A DNA stretch of 64,000 bases, from positions 29,634-93,633 of the forward strand of contig CAJXOH010000002.1 of the NCBI GenBank assembly GCA_913057895.1, given 5' to 3'. Origin of the DNA: an uncultured Bacteroidota bacterium (GTDB lineage: Bacteria > Bacteroidota > Rhodothermia > Balneolales > Balneolaceae). The translations under genes were made by a program, and so were the position numbers. Under the pieces are notes generated by a model. That model was not told the DNA's origin. It did no database searches and saw nothing but the letters and a program-made list of their open reading frames with translations. Positions 35,511-44,284 of this stretch are shown here, in pieces (within the stretch, counting starts at the first letter, position 1; each line of letters starts with the position of its first letter).

Positions 35511-35553
35511 AATTCAATGCTTGTTTTCGTCATGAATATTGATTCATAACATG

Positions 35554-36093
35554 TTAAACCGTGTGTGACAATTGTGATCGCAACGTCTCAAGCTGAGCTT
35601 TGAGCGTTCCATCAATTACTTGATCTCCTAACCGTATTCGAACTCCACCAAGAAGAGATTCATCCACCTGAAAGATGGGCTCAACCTTCTTTGAGGTAGC
35701 ACTTTCTAAAGAGGACACTACTGAGCGTACCACTTCATCACTCAAAGGTGTGGACGAATCAATGTATACATCCAATATACCTTGGTCATCTCGAATCTGC
35801 TTTTTAACAGCCAGGCATACGTCATGAAGAAGCTCTGTTCGATTCTTCTGGACCAAGAGCTCAATCAAGTCCATCATCTCACCTGAAACATGTGAAGCAA
35901 ATATCTCCTTGAGCACACTCAATTTGACTTTGTTCTCGTGAATCGGGCTACCGATGAAGAGTGAAAGATCTCGGGACTCCTTGAGCGTCGAATCAACCGT
36001 TTCAACATCCCCCAACAACACGGAATGCTTGGACGAGTCCACAGACCCCAACCATGCTTTCGCGTACCGTAAAGAAGCTGCTGTACTCTTCAT
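35554..36093 (-). CDS. atpH: ATP synthase delta subunit
   Basis: Peripheral stalk cap joining the b subunits to alpha3beta3. The 179-residue protein has a helical N-terminal domain (AASLRYAKAWLGSV... typical 'ryA.Al') and the C-terminal conserved block VEPIFQVDESLLGGVRIRLGDQVIDGTLKAQL (about 137-168), the diagnostic OSCP/delta signature. Its ATG overlaps the atpF stop by one base. Confidence 0.95.
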   Translation of the reverse strand: MKSTAASLRYAKAWLGSVDSSKHSVLLGDVETVDSTLKESRDLSLFIGSPIHENKVKLSVLKEIFASHVSGEMMDLIELLVQKNRTELLHDVCLAVKKQIRDDQGILDVYIDSSTPLSDEVVRSVVSSLESATSKKVEPIFQVDESLLGGVRIRLGDQVIDGTLKAQLETLRSQLSHTV

Positions 36094-36611
36094 TAGTTTT
36101 TGGACAGGTCGTTAATCGTTTCGTCAATCAACTTGCGGTTGGTCTCTGAATCAACATTTTTTTGAAGTAGTCGGGTCGTCGCTTCAATCGTTAAATCAGC
36201 AACCTCTTTACGCAGCTCATTGAGTGCTTTTTGCTTCTCTTGGTCGATGCTCTTTTTAGCATCTTCAATCAATTTTTCAGCATCTTCTTTCGCCTTTTCA
36301 AGACGCTCAGCACGAAACTCCTCAACTTCTTTGGTAGCTTCTTTGCGGATTTTTTGTGCTGCACGCTCTGCTTCGCGAACGACATCCTCGTTGTCCTTGG
36401 CAATCTTTTCAGCGTCTCTCAAGGCTTTTTCTGCAGCATCCAGAGAAGATTGAATAGAGGTTTCCCTCTCTTCTATCCCCTTTATAATGGGTGGAAGAGC
36501 AAATTTGTACATGATTCCAAGGAATACGATCAATGAAATCAGGATCCAAATAGCAAATCCTGTGTTAAATGAGAGAAGTGAACTTCCTGCTAGAAATAGT
36601 GACATCATCAT
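36093..36611 (-). CDS. atpF: ATP synthase b subunit
   Basis: Membrane-anchored peripheral stalk. The 172-residue protein has one N-terminal membrane helix (about 17-37, FAIWILISLIVFLGIMYKFA) and then a long, highly charged right-handed coiled-coil region rich in Glu, Lys and Ala (about 45-165). Three consecutive Met codons (36611, 36608, 36605) could each serve as start. It is coupled to atpH by a one-base overlap. Confidence 0.95.
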   Translation of the reverse strand: MMMSLFLAGSSLLSFNTGFAIWILISLIVFLGIMYKFALPPIIKGIEERETSIQSSLDAAEKALRDAEKIAKDNEDVVREAERAAQKIRKEATKEVEEFRAERLEKAKEDAEKLIEDAKKSIDQEKQKALNELRKEVADLTIEATTRLLQKNVDSETNRKLIDETINDLSKN

Positions 36612-36637
36612 GAAGCCAATCGATTGAGTGATGGTTC

Positions 36638-36660
36638 GATGTAGACACGGTGCCTACATC
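36638..36660 (-). promoter_or_regulatory. Stem-loop between atpE and atpF
   Basis: GATGTAG (36638-36644) and CTACATC (36654-36660) form a perfect seven-base stem with a nine-base loop in the 71-base gap after atpE. A structure at this place could protect the atpE message or slow read-through, raising c-subunit output above the downstream subunits. Confidence 0.45.
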
Positions 36661-36682
36661 GCAGATACTGAAACGTTAATGA

Positions 36683-36922
<240 letters not shown>

Positions 36923-36949
36923 TTAGTGTTTGGTTTGAGTTGAAAAAAG

Positions 36950-38101
36950 TTATGCCTGAACTGTATCCATCTTGGTTAGATCTTCATGATCATGATCGTG
37001 CTCTTCGTGGTGATGTTCTTCAAGAGCACCACCAATGAATACCGCGGATAATAGTGTAAAAATATAAGCCTGTAGTAGTGCTACGAATACTTTTAGAATG
37101 TATAGAACCGATGTTAGAGCAACCCAAATCACACTGCTACCGACACCTACGGTTGCGCCAAAGAGATCCGTGAAGATGAAAATCAACCCGAGGATGGAGA
37201 TAATCATAATCTTGCCGGATAGCATATTTGCGAAGAGACGAAAACAAAGAGCAAGTGGTTTCGTAAACAGCCCGAGAATTTCTACAGGGGTTAGGATAAA
37301 CTTCACAAGTAGTGGTACGCCTGGGAAATTAAAGACATGCCCCCAGTAGGTTTTTGTACCTGAGGCTTGGGTGACGACAAATGTGACAAAGGCAAGAGTG
37401 GCGGTTACCGTTAAATCCGCAGTAGCAGTAGCAGCCCATGGCAAAAGTCCGAAAAGATTCATGAAGGCGATGGCCATGAACATCGAAAACAATAGTGGTG
37501 TGTATCGAGGGGCTTTCTCTTTTGGGATATAGCCTTGAATGACATCGTCACGAATGAACAAATATAGAATCTCGTAGATATTATGAAGTGCCCCTTTGGG
37601 TGCAGATGTCCGGCCAATCCCACGCCTATAACGACTGGCAGCCCACAGGCTAATTAATAGAGCCAGAATAAAACCTAGCCATACATACACCAAGTGTGAT
37701 GTAATTGACATATCAATGGTCACAGGAGTATTGTCAGCTCGATAGAGTGTACCCTCTTTGTCTATAAATTCTCCTGACTCAAGAGCCTTTTTGGTATTGG
37801 CATATGTATACAATTGTCCTTCCACCCAAAAAATTCGGGGTAAATAGACCTTTCCAAAAGGACTTTCGATGTAATCGTGATCTGCAATCTTACCCATTAC
37901 ATCAATGGGGCTGCTGGACTCTTCCGTTTCTGCAGCCTCGTCGTATGCAGTGGTCGTTGCATTGGCTGGGACACCGATAAGAGACCATCCAACTATGAAT
38001 AGAATAGAGGCAAGTGCAATCCTGAGCGAACTCAATGATTGGCTAACAGAAACATGCTGAAACACTAAAGGGTTTGCCAAAGCTGCGTAATGTTTAGCCA
38101 A
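36950..38101 (-). CDS. atpB: ATP synthase a subunit with N-terminal extension and His-rich tail
   Basis: Stator channel of F0. The 383-residue protein is longer than the E. coli one (271). An N-terminal hydrophobic signal-like segment (about 27-48) and an extracytoplasmic region of about 80 residues precede the five-helix core, which has the essential Arg in LALCFRLFANMLSG and a matching last-helix pattern LLQAYIFTLLSAVFIGGAL. The C-terminus ends in a cluster of His, Glu and Asp (EEHHHEEHDHDHED). The N-terminal extension occurs in other Bacteroidota AtpB. The start is a TTG at 38101; no ATG or GTG lies upstream in frame after the TGA, and inner TTG/GTG codons remain possible. Confidence 0.93.
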   Translation of the reverse strand: MAKHYAALANPLVFQHVSVSQSLSSLRIALASILFIVGWSLIGVPANATTTAYDEAAETEESSSPIDVMGKIADHDYIESPFGKVYLPRIFWVEGQLYTYANTKKALESGEFIDKEGTLYRADNTPVTIDMSITSHLVYVWLGFILALLISLWAASRYRRGIGRTSAPKGALHNIYEILYLFIRDDVIQGYIPKEKAPRYTPLLFSMFMAIAFMNLFGLLPWAATATADLTVTATLAFVTFVVTQASGTKTYWGHVFNFPGVPLLVKFILTPVEILGLFTKPLALCFRLFANMLSGKIMIISILGLIFIFTDLFGATVGVGSSVIWVALTSVLYILKVFVALLQAYIFTLLSAVFIGGALEEHHHEEHDHDHEDLTKMDTVQA

Positions 38102-38191
38102 TCCAAATCGATGGCCGAATGATTCTTTGTTTACAGTCTCTCAAAATAAGGAGAGTCCGAAGTAAATGGAAGCCCAATTAACGAAATAATC

Positions 38192-38398
38192 TCAATTATT
38201 TGACTTCTTTTCTTCTCTCGACAATCGCTGTCCAATTCGCAAGAATAAGATCACCCCTAGAATGGCACCTATAATCACTCCCCAAGGTTCCCCACCCCAG
38301 CGATTTTGAATCCAGAATCCAATCAAAATAGGAACAGCAAAGACTGTCGCGATTTCTACACCAAGCCCAAGTGCTCTCTCAATGGACGTTGACTTCAT
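38192..38398 (-). CDS. AtpZ/AtpI-type ATP synthase accessory membrane protein
   Basis: A 68-residue protein with two membrane helices (LGLGVEIATVFAVPILIGFW and GVIIGAILGVILFL) separated by the short polar turn NRWGGEPW, and a basic C-terminus. This is the AtpZ/AtpI layout found upstream of atpB in many operons, where such proteins aid c-ring assembly or divalent-ion transport. The ATG at 38398 (MKSTSIERALG) is preferred; an ATG at 38431 would add 11 residues. Its start overlaps the 3' end of the bactofilin gene in another frame, so it is probably translationally coupled. Confidence 0.8.
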   Translation of the reverse strand: MKSTSIERALGLGVEIATVFAVPILIGFWIQNRWGGEPWGVIIGAILGVILFLRIGQRLSREEKKSNN

Positions 38399-38813
38399 GG
38401 GATGATTGGCTCGCTTCCACAGCGTTTGCACCCGAAGTCGAAGGCTCTGATGAACGGGGTGTCATAGGTTTCGATAATTCACCCATAGAAAGTTGTCCAT
38501 TGAACTGAGCTCCTTCTTCAATGACAATCGTCTTGGTAGATAGATCACCTTCCATCTCAGCGCCTTTTCTAATTGTAATCTTTTCTGTTGCCTTTACGTC
38601 TCCTTTGTAGTGACCAGATATATCGGCCTCCTTGGCTGACATATTACCCTCTACCTTGGCTGAACTTGCAACAATTACTTTACCTTGGCTCTTTACATCT
38701 CCCGTTAGAGTACCTGCAATGCGTACATCAGACGTGGCTTCAAGCGAGCCTTTTAAATGGGCCTCCTCACTAATCATAGTGATTGAGGGTGCTTGTCCGT
38801 TTCGATCTTTCAT
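38379..38813 (-). CDS. Bactofilin
   Basis: A 144-residue polymer-forming cytoskeletal protein. After a short tail come regularly repeated hydrophobic strands: GSLEATSDVRIAGTLTGDVK, GKVIVASSAKVEGNMSAKEA and GHYKGDVKATEKITIRKGAE. These are the beta-helix turns of the DUF583 domain. The last 30 residues are Ser/Pro-rich. Bactofilins organise cell-wall enzymes at particular sites. An M23 peptidase lies just upstream on the same strand, a combination known from shape-determining loci, and the 3' end overlaps the AtpZ gene. Confidence 0.93.
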   Translation of the reverse strand: MKDRNGQAPSITMISEEAHLKGSLEATSDVRIAGTLTGDVKSQGKVIVASSAKVEGNMSAKEADISGHYKGDVKATEKITIRKGAEMEGDLSTKTIVIEEGAQFNGQLSMGELSKPMTPRSSEPSTSGANAVEASQSSHEVNVH

Positions 38814-38840
38814 AATTCGTCAGTATTGAATCAACGATTT

Positions 38841-39695
38841 CTAGTAAGGTAGCATTTTTTCTGGGTCGAGTGGCTGACCGTTTTTCCAGAGTTCTAGGTG
38901 TAAATGTGACCCTGTGCTAAGGGTTCCCCGATCTCCGACTCTTCCGAGTGTCTCTCCTCTGTACACTTTCACACCTACCTCACGAAGTAATTGAGAAGCA
39001 TGCTTATAGATAGACATATATCCATCTTCGTGCTGAATCATCAGGGTATATCCAAACTCTGGTGTCCACGCACTATGAGTTACAACTCCCTCAGCAATCG
39101 CACGAAAAGATGTCCCCTCTGGGGCTGCAAAATCAAGCCCAAAATGTCCCTCCTGTGGGTTAAATCCTTGAGTTTTTAACCCATCAATGGGTGTCAGAAG
39201 TGTTGTTAGAGGTGTGTTCTCACGCAATGAAATCAACGAGGGATCGGACGGAGAAAACGGTTCAAAACGAACCTCAGGCGTCCAATCTGTGAATAGTTGA
39301 CCCGTTAGAGATGGTGCCTCAGTGCCTTGCGCACGTTGGGTAGCCACATCAAACACTGTGTCTGTGTTTTCAACTAAGATCGTTTTAATCATCTGCATTT
39401 GGGCATCACGAGTACGAATTGAATCTTGGAGTGTCGTGAGCCTTGTCACGAGTTGTTGGACCTCTTCCCTTACAGGCTCTGCTTGTCGATCTTGGTATAA
39501 CGAACCCAGGGGCGTGAAGTAGAACGCCGCTGTTGTGATCCCTCCAGCCACAAGGAATATGGTAATCACCGATAGGACAAGTGTCCGGGATTGCACTCGA
39601 AACGATCCAGAAACATTTGGATTCTCATGGTCCACAAGCACCACGGTCATCTCGGTGTTTTTTCTAGAAAAAAGATGTCTAATTAACGACCACAT
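38841..39695 (-). CDS. M23 (LytM) peptidase, membrane-anchored
   Basis: A 284-residue protein: short cytoplasmic N-terminus, one membrane helix (about 38-60), a coiled-coil region (about 75-105) and a C-terminal LytM domain. The zinc-site residues are visible in HFGLDFAAPEGT (His and Asp of the HxxxD motif) and in SHLHLELW (HxH). It is predicted to cut peptidoglycan cross-links in the periplasm. Placement 27 bases before a bactofilin gene suggests that the two control cell shape together. Confidence 0.92.
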   Translation of the reverse strand: MWSLIRHLFSRKNTEMTVVLVDHENPNVSGSFRVQSRTLVLSVITIFLVAGGITTAAFYFTPLGSLYQDRQAEPVREEVQQLVTRLTTLQDSIRTRDAQMQMIKTILVENTDTVFDVATQRAQGTEAPSLTGQLFTDWTPEVRFEPFSPSDPSLISLRENTPLTTLLTPIDGLKTQGFNPQEGHFGLDFAAPEGTSFRAIAEGVVTHSAWTPEFGYTLMIQHEDGYMSIYKHASQLLREVGVKVYRGETLGRVGDRGTLSTGSHLHLELWKNGQPLDPEKMLPY

Positions 39696-39704
39696 ACGGC
39701 AAAG

Positions 39705-40994
39705 TTACCCCTCAGAGGTAAGATTCAGAAATATTTGCTCCAATTGATGAGTGAGTATCTTTCTATCAAACGTACGTACAAAGGTTTTATTGACAGGGGG
39801 AAGCTGTTGAGCATGTCGTGCCTGTTCAAAGTCAAACATAGCCTGTGACACTTCTTCAGGGTCCGTTGTATGAACGACCATAACAGGTCCATACTCGCGC
39901 AGAATCTCAGCAGTTATTCCTTCAGGCACTGTGGCAAAGATTGGTTTACCCGTTCCCATGTATTCGAATACTTTTCCAGGTGTAACTCTATCAATATGCG
40001 GCATATCAGATAGATGAAGCCACAAAACATCGGCTTGATGCACCCCTCGCAGTGACTCTTTGTGGGGCACATAGCCCGCCCATGTAAAACGATCCTTAAC
40101 CGATCTAACGACTTTTTGGTAACGACGTCCATCATCGCCTTGAATAACAAATCGAACAGGGTATGTTGGTTGGCTCTCTAGATATCTAACGAATCCTTTC
40201 AGAATGCGAGTTGGGTCTTGTTGGCGATAAAACAACCCATTGTACACCCACGTTGAAGTTGTAGACGCTTCTATATCCTTAGGCTCATCCTCTTCTTGTT
40301 GAACCATCAAATCATCTGGATCAAATCCATTCGGAAGCACACTCATTCGACTCTGCAGCTGAGGATGACGTGAGGCAAGCTGGTCTTTCGTCTCTTTGTT
40401 AATCACTGTAATAGCATCAGCTATTGATAACTCCTGAGCTTCTAGTAAGGCCATTTGTCGCTTCCTTGACGCATTCACATAGTGATGAAATTGGTTTTCC
40501 AGCCAATCATCTCGCAAATCCATGACCACTTTTGCACCCGTTTTAGTCGCTAGCTTCGTTGCTAAACCAAAGACACTAAAAGGTGGAGCTGTAACAAATA
40601 TGAGAGGAATTTGATGAGTCGTGATGAGTTTCGCACTCTCGTCAACCACTTCATCAGCCCATCCTACCTTATTATCAGGAAAATAAAGCCATGAATTAAG
40701 ACGAGCTGCCACTTTTGAGGGAAGGCAGTAATACAGTGACTGCAGCCAACGACCAATCACCGAATGTTGTGGAGTTCCACCTCCAATCCGGTGAACGTGA
40801 ATATTTTCATCGCTAATGTCGCTTTGCAACCCTTCATCTCGATATGGGTAGACACCTTCCTTCGGACATACCCAGTGAATAGTCCATCCAAGTTTTGCAA
40901 GATATTTCGCAAATTTAACAGGCCGCTGAACACCGCTTCCACCCATCGGTGGAGCATAATAGGCAACAAACAAAACCTGTTTGGAGCGTCTCAT
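39705..40994 (-). CDS. Glycosyltransferase, GT4-like
   Basis: A 429-residue GT-B-fold glycosyltransferase. The N-terminal domain opens VLFVAYYAPPMGGSGVQRPVK with the Gly-rich nucleotide-sugar loop and contains KVVMDLRDDW. The C-terminal domain has TPGKVFEYMGTGKPIFATVP, matching the 'K.~Ey~a.gkPi' segment of GT4 enzymes. It is located nine bases before the M23 peptidase and six bases after guaB, so it is probably cotranscribed. The acceptor and sugar are unknown; cell-surface glycan synthesis is the likely setting. Confidence 0.85.
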   Translation of the reverse strand: MRRSKQVLFVAYYAPPMGGSGVQRPVKFAKYLAKLGWTIHWVCPKEGVYPYRDEGLQSDISDENIHVHRIGGGTPQHSVIGRWLQSLYYCLPSKVAARLNSWLYFPDNKVGWADEVVDESAKLITTHQIPLIFVTAPPFSVFGLATKLATKTGAKVVMDLRDDWLENQFHHYVNASRKRQMALLEAQELSIADAITVINKETKDQLASRHPQLQSRMSVLPNGFDPDDLMVQQEEDEPKDIEASTTSTWVYNGLFYRQQDPTRILKGFVRYLESQPTYPVRFVIQGDDGRRYQKVVRSVKDRFTWAGYVPHKESLRGVHQADVLWLHLSDMPHIDRVTPGKVFEYMGTGKPIFATVPEGITAEILREYGPVMVVHTTDPEEVSQAMFDFEQARHAQQLPPVNKTFVRTFDRKILTHQLEQIFLNLTSEG

Positions 40995-41000
40995 GGACCG

Positions 41001-42479
41001 TCAGGAGACTGAATAATTCGGAGCCTCTTTGGTGATTTGGACCGAGTGGGGATGACTCTCCTTGTAGGAAGCTGCTGAGATCTGAACAAACTCTGCTTCT
41101 TGTAATGCAGGTATCGAAGGTGCACCGACATACCCCATGGCAGCTCGTATCCCACCCTGCATTTGATGGACGACTTCTCTCAAGGTTCCTTTGTATGGAA
41201 CACGACCCTCTACCCCTTCAGGAACAAGTTTTTTGATATCCTCTTCAACATCTTGGAAGTATCGGTCTTTAGATCCTCTAGACATCGCGCTAATGGATCC
41301 CATTCCTCGATATGTCTTATATTTTCGACTCTCAAAAATGACCGTTTCGCCTGGGCTTTCATCGACTCCAGCGAACATTGAGCCTACCATTACCGCATTC
41401 GCACCACCGGCCAGTGCCTTGGGAATGTCACCCGTCTGCTTGATTCCACCATCTGCAATCAAGCCTACTCCTTTTTTCTTTGTAAACTCTGCCACCTCCA
41501 AAATCGCTGACAACTGTGGAACCCCTACACCCGTCACGACTCTTGTGGTACAAATACTTCCAGGACCTACACCCACTTTTACAATAGAAGCCCCTGCTTT
41601 CACAAGGTCTTCGGCAGCCTGTCGAGTTGCAATATTGCCACCTACCAAAGGAATATCTTTGTATTTCTTCCGAATCATTCGAACCGTATCAATCACCCCT
41701 TCTGAGTGACCATGCGCAGTATCAACGGTGATCATATCTACCCCTGTATCTAACAACGCTTCTACACGATCCATGGTGTCTGCAGACACACCTACCGCTG
41801 CAGCAACCCGTAATCGACCCAAGTCATCCTTACTCGCATTGGGGAAATTGACTTTCTTCTCAATATCCTTGAAGGTGATGAGTCCCACCAACTTCCCTTG
41901 CTTATTGGTTATCGGAAGTTTTTCCACTTTGTGTGATTGCAAGATCTCTTCCGCCTTTTCTAATGTCGTCCCTTCTTCAGCAGTGATGAGACGTTCATGA
42001 GTCATAATCTCACCCAGAGTTCGTTCATCAGACGTTTCAAAACGAAGATCCCGATTCGTCACAATACCAATCAAAAATCCTTTTTTATCGACAATAGGTA
42101 TACCGCCAATACGATGCTTGCTCATGAGCTCACGCGCATCTTTAATCGTCGCCCCTTTGTGCAATGTGAGAGGATCAACAATCATGCCACTTTCACTACG
42201 CTTCACCAAGCGAACTTGTTCAGCTTGCTCTTCAATCGTCATGTTTTTATGTAATACCGCAATACCTCCTTCACGCGCTAGAGCGATGGCAAGTTTGTAT
42301 TCGGAGACAGTATCCATTGCCGCGCTCATTATGGGTGTATTGAGCGTGAGACCCGGAGCTAATTCACTGGAGATGTCTACTTCACGAGGAAGAACGTTGG
42401 ATGCTGCTGGTACAAGCAGAACATCATCATAGGTTAGTCCTTGCCGTGTGATTCTCTCAAAAGGAGCTTTTGAGGCCAT
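41001..42479 (-). CDS. guaB: Inosine-5'-monophosphate dehydrogenase
   Basis: Oxidises IMP to XMP, the committed step of guanine nucleotide synthesis. The 492-residue protein has the N-terminal barrel start [12 protein letters not shown], an inserted pair of CBS domains (about 95-210), and the catalytic Cys in [14 protein letters not shown]. The flap region ([10 protein letters not shown]) and the active-site Arg-containing [11 protein letters not shown] follow. A TATCTTTG promoter element is seen 30 bases upstream of the ATG. Confidence 0.97.
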   Translation of the reverse strand: MASKAPFERITRQGLTYDDVLLVPAASNVLPREVDISSELAPGLTLNTPIMSAAMDTVSEYKLAIALAREGGIAVLHKNMTIEEQAEQVRLVKRSESGMIVDPLTLHKGATIKDARELMSKHRIGGIPIVDKKGFLIGIVTNRDLRFETSDERTLGEIMTHERLITAEEGTTLEKAEEILQSHKVEKLPITNKQGKLVGLITFKDIEKKVNFPNASKDDLGRLRVAAAVGVSADTMDRVEALLDTGVDMITVDTAHGHSEGVIDTVRMIRKKYKDIPLVGGNIATRQAAEDLVKAGASIVKVGVGPGSICTTRVVTGVGVPQLSAILEVAEFTKKKGVGLIADGGIKQTGDIPKALAGGANAVMVGSMFAGVDESPGETVIFESRKYKTYRGMGSISAMSRGSKDRYFQDVEEDIKKLVPEGVEGRVPYKGTLREVVHQMQGGIRAAMGYVGAPSIPALQEAEFVQISAASYKESHPHSVQITKEAPNYSVS

Positions 42480-42508
42480 GATGATGCGTCGTATTAATTA
42501 CAGTTTTG

Positions 42509-42516
42509 CAAAGATA
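42509..42516 (-). promoter_or_regulatory. Probable -7 promoter element of guaB
   Basis: TATCTTTG on the minus strand fits the TAnnTTTG consensus exactly and lies 30 bases before the guaB ATG. The same octamer precedes tRNA-Ser. No clear -33 TTG is seen at normal spacing. Confidence 0.45.
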
Positions 42517-42534
42517 CGAAACGCATCTCGATTT

Positions 42535-42891
42535 TTAGAGCCCTTTCACAACCAACGCTTCAATTGCAGAATTCTCCAATGTTGGGTCTTTTAATACCTG
42601 ATCTGCCCAAAATGTGATTCTTTCACGTCGAAGAGCGACAAATGGACAGGCATTTTTAAAATGACCTTTGAGCTCGTCCACAAAGCCAAGCAAATCATCT
42701 TGTATCGTTGCAACAAGTCCTGCAGGTAGGTTCTGCCATCCCAAGGCGTCTAAGACATCCATAAGATCTTGATGAACCTTGTGTGCATTTGATAGAAGTC
42801 TTTCGGCTTCTAACGCCTCCCAAGGGGTTTCAAGCTCAGGCGATTGTGCAGCTATTGTAAGGGGCTCGTTCGAGGAAAGTAGTGTATTCAT
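42535..42891 (-). CDS. Small soluble protein of unknown function
   Basis: A 118-residue protein with no signal peptide or membrane helix, predicted mostly helical (ETPWEALEAERLLSNAHKVH, then ATIQDDLLGFVDELKGHF). A single Cys lies in FKNACPFVALRRERITFW, where the aromatic and basic residues could form a binding surface. I do not recognise the family. It lies between purB and guaB on the same strand, with gaps of 68 and 55 bases, so a link with purine metabolism is possible only by position. Confidence 0.55.
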   Translation of the reverse strand: MNTLLSSNEPLTIAAQSPELETPWEALEAERLLSNAHKVHQDLMDVLDALGWQNLPAGLVATIQDDLLGFVDELKGHFKNACPFVALRRERITFWADQVLKDPTLENSAIEALVVKGL

Positions 42892-42959
42892 GATTGTAAG
42901 ATTTGAGTTATGTGTCTCTCTTTGAACTCAATCTACACCCTCATAGTGACAACATAGTG

Positions 42960-44255
42960 TCACCCCAATCCAACTCTTTGAAATATTTTTTCTACATGCT
43001 TGGTATGGTGCTCCATCGCAAATAAATCTGTGATTGCCTCTTCGCCCAATAACTCTACAAGGGATGACTCAGACAGAAGATGCTCTTTAAAAGACGTACC
43101 GCTTTCCCATGCTTTCATTGCCAGCGGCTGTACAACATCATATGCCTGTTCACGTGTCCACCCTTGATCAATACAAGCAAGCATCACACGTTGGGAGAAC
43201 ACCAATCCATGTGATCGATCAATATTTTCCTGCATATGATCGGGAAACACCTCTAACCTCTCCATGATCGATGCAAAACGATGAAGCATATAATCGAGAA
43301 GTATCGTCGCATCTGGGAAAATAATTCGCTCCGCAGATGAATGAGAAATGTCACGTTCGTGCCAAAGAGGGATATTCTCAAATGCTGTAACCATATATCC
43401 ACGAATGACTCTTGCACATCCAGCCATATTTTCGGATCCAATAGGATTACGTTTATGCGGCATAGCAGATGAGCCTTTTTGTCCCTTACCAAAACTCTCC
43501 TCCACCTCTCGAACCTCCGTTCGTTGAAGATGGCGGATTTCCACACCCATTTTTTCGATCGTACTAGCAACCAATGCTAATGTAGCCATATAAAAAGCGT
43601 GGCGGTCTCTTTGAAGCGTCTGTGTAGAAATAGGGGCTGGTCGTAATCCTAAATACTCACATGTTTTTTGCTCAACCTCTGGCGGTATATTCGCAAATGT
43701 CCCCACAGCTCCTGAAAGTTTTCCAAACTCTACGTCCTGACGAGCATGGGCAAACCGTTCTTTTTGTCTCTTGAGTTCCGCAACCCAGAGTGCACATTTT
43801 AGTCCAAACGTTGTTGGTTCTGCATGCACCCCATGAGTACGCCCCATCATGACCGTGTGCTTGTGCTCAATCGCCTTGGCAGATACCACCTCTACCAAAC
43901 GATTCAAACCTTCTACAAGTAACTCATTCGCCTTTTTTAATCGTACGCCAAAAGCGGTATCCACAACATCAGTGGAGGTTAATCCATAATGAACCCACTT
44001 CCGCTCTTCTCCCAATGTTTCAGAAACGGCACGAGTGAATGCCACTACGTCGTGGCGCGTCTCTTTTTCAATCTCATGGATGCGAGCGACGTTAAAAGTG
44101 GCGTGATCTTCGATTTTTTTAACATCCTCTTTAGGAATTACTCCTTGATCTGACCAAGCTTTACAAGCGGCAATTTCTACATCAAGCCATGCTTGAAATT
44201 GCTGCTCTTCCGTCCAAATTGAAGACATTTCTGGTCGACTATATCGATCAATCAT
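42960..44255 (-). CDS. purB: Adenylosuccinate lyase
   Basis: Cleaves SAICAR and adenylosuccinate in purine synthesis. The 431-residue protein belongs to the fumarase/aspartase superfamily. It has the signature [18 protein letters not shown] (about 265-283) with the mobile catalytic serine loop, plus [18 protein letters not shown] and [13 protein letters not shown] with the catalytic His residues. Length is that of the short bacterial (B. subtilis-type) enzyme. It is the last gene of the dapB-to-purB run. Confidence 0.97.
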   Translation of the reverse strand: MIDRYSRPEMSSIWTEEQQFQAWLDVEIAACKAWSDQGVIPKEDVKKIEDHATFNVARIHEIEKETRHDVVAFTRAVSETLGEERKWVHYGLTSTDVVDTAFGVRLKKANELLVEGLNRLVEVVSAKAIEHKHTVMMGRTHGVHAEPTTFGLKCALWVAELKRQKERFAHARQDVEFGKLSGAVGTFANIPPEVEQKTCEYLGLRPAPISTQTLQRDRHAFYMATLALVASTIEKMGVEIRHLQRTEVREVEESFGKGQKGSSAMPHKRNPIGSENMAGCARVIRGYMVTAFENIPLWHERDISHSSAERIIFPDATILLDYMLHRFASIMERLEVFPDHMQENIDRSHGLVFSQRVMLACIDQGWTREQAYDVVQPLAMKAWESGTSFKEHLLSESSLVELLGEEAITDLFAMEHHTKHVEKIFQRVGLG

Positions 44256-44284
44256 GAGAGTCCTAACAAAGTTTTGAATTACGC

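Noticed and set aside
41191..41709. 172-codon plus-strand frame opposite guaB
   Set aside because: Antisense shadow of the well-conserved IMP dehydrogenase; low-complexity Ser/Thr/Pro content.
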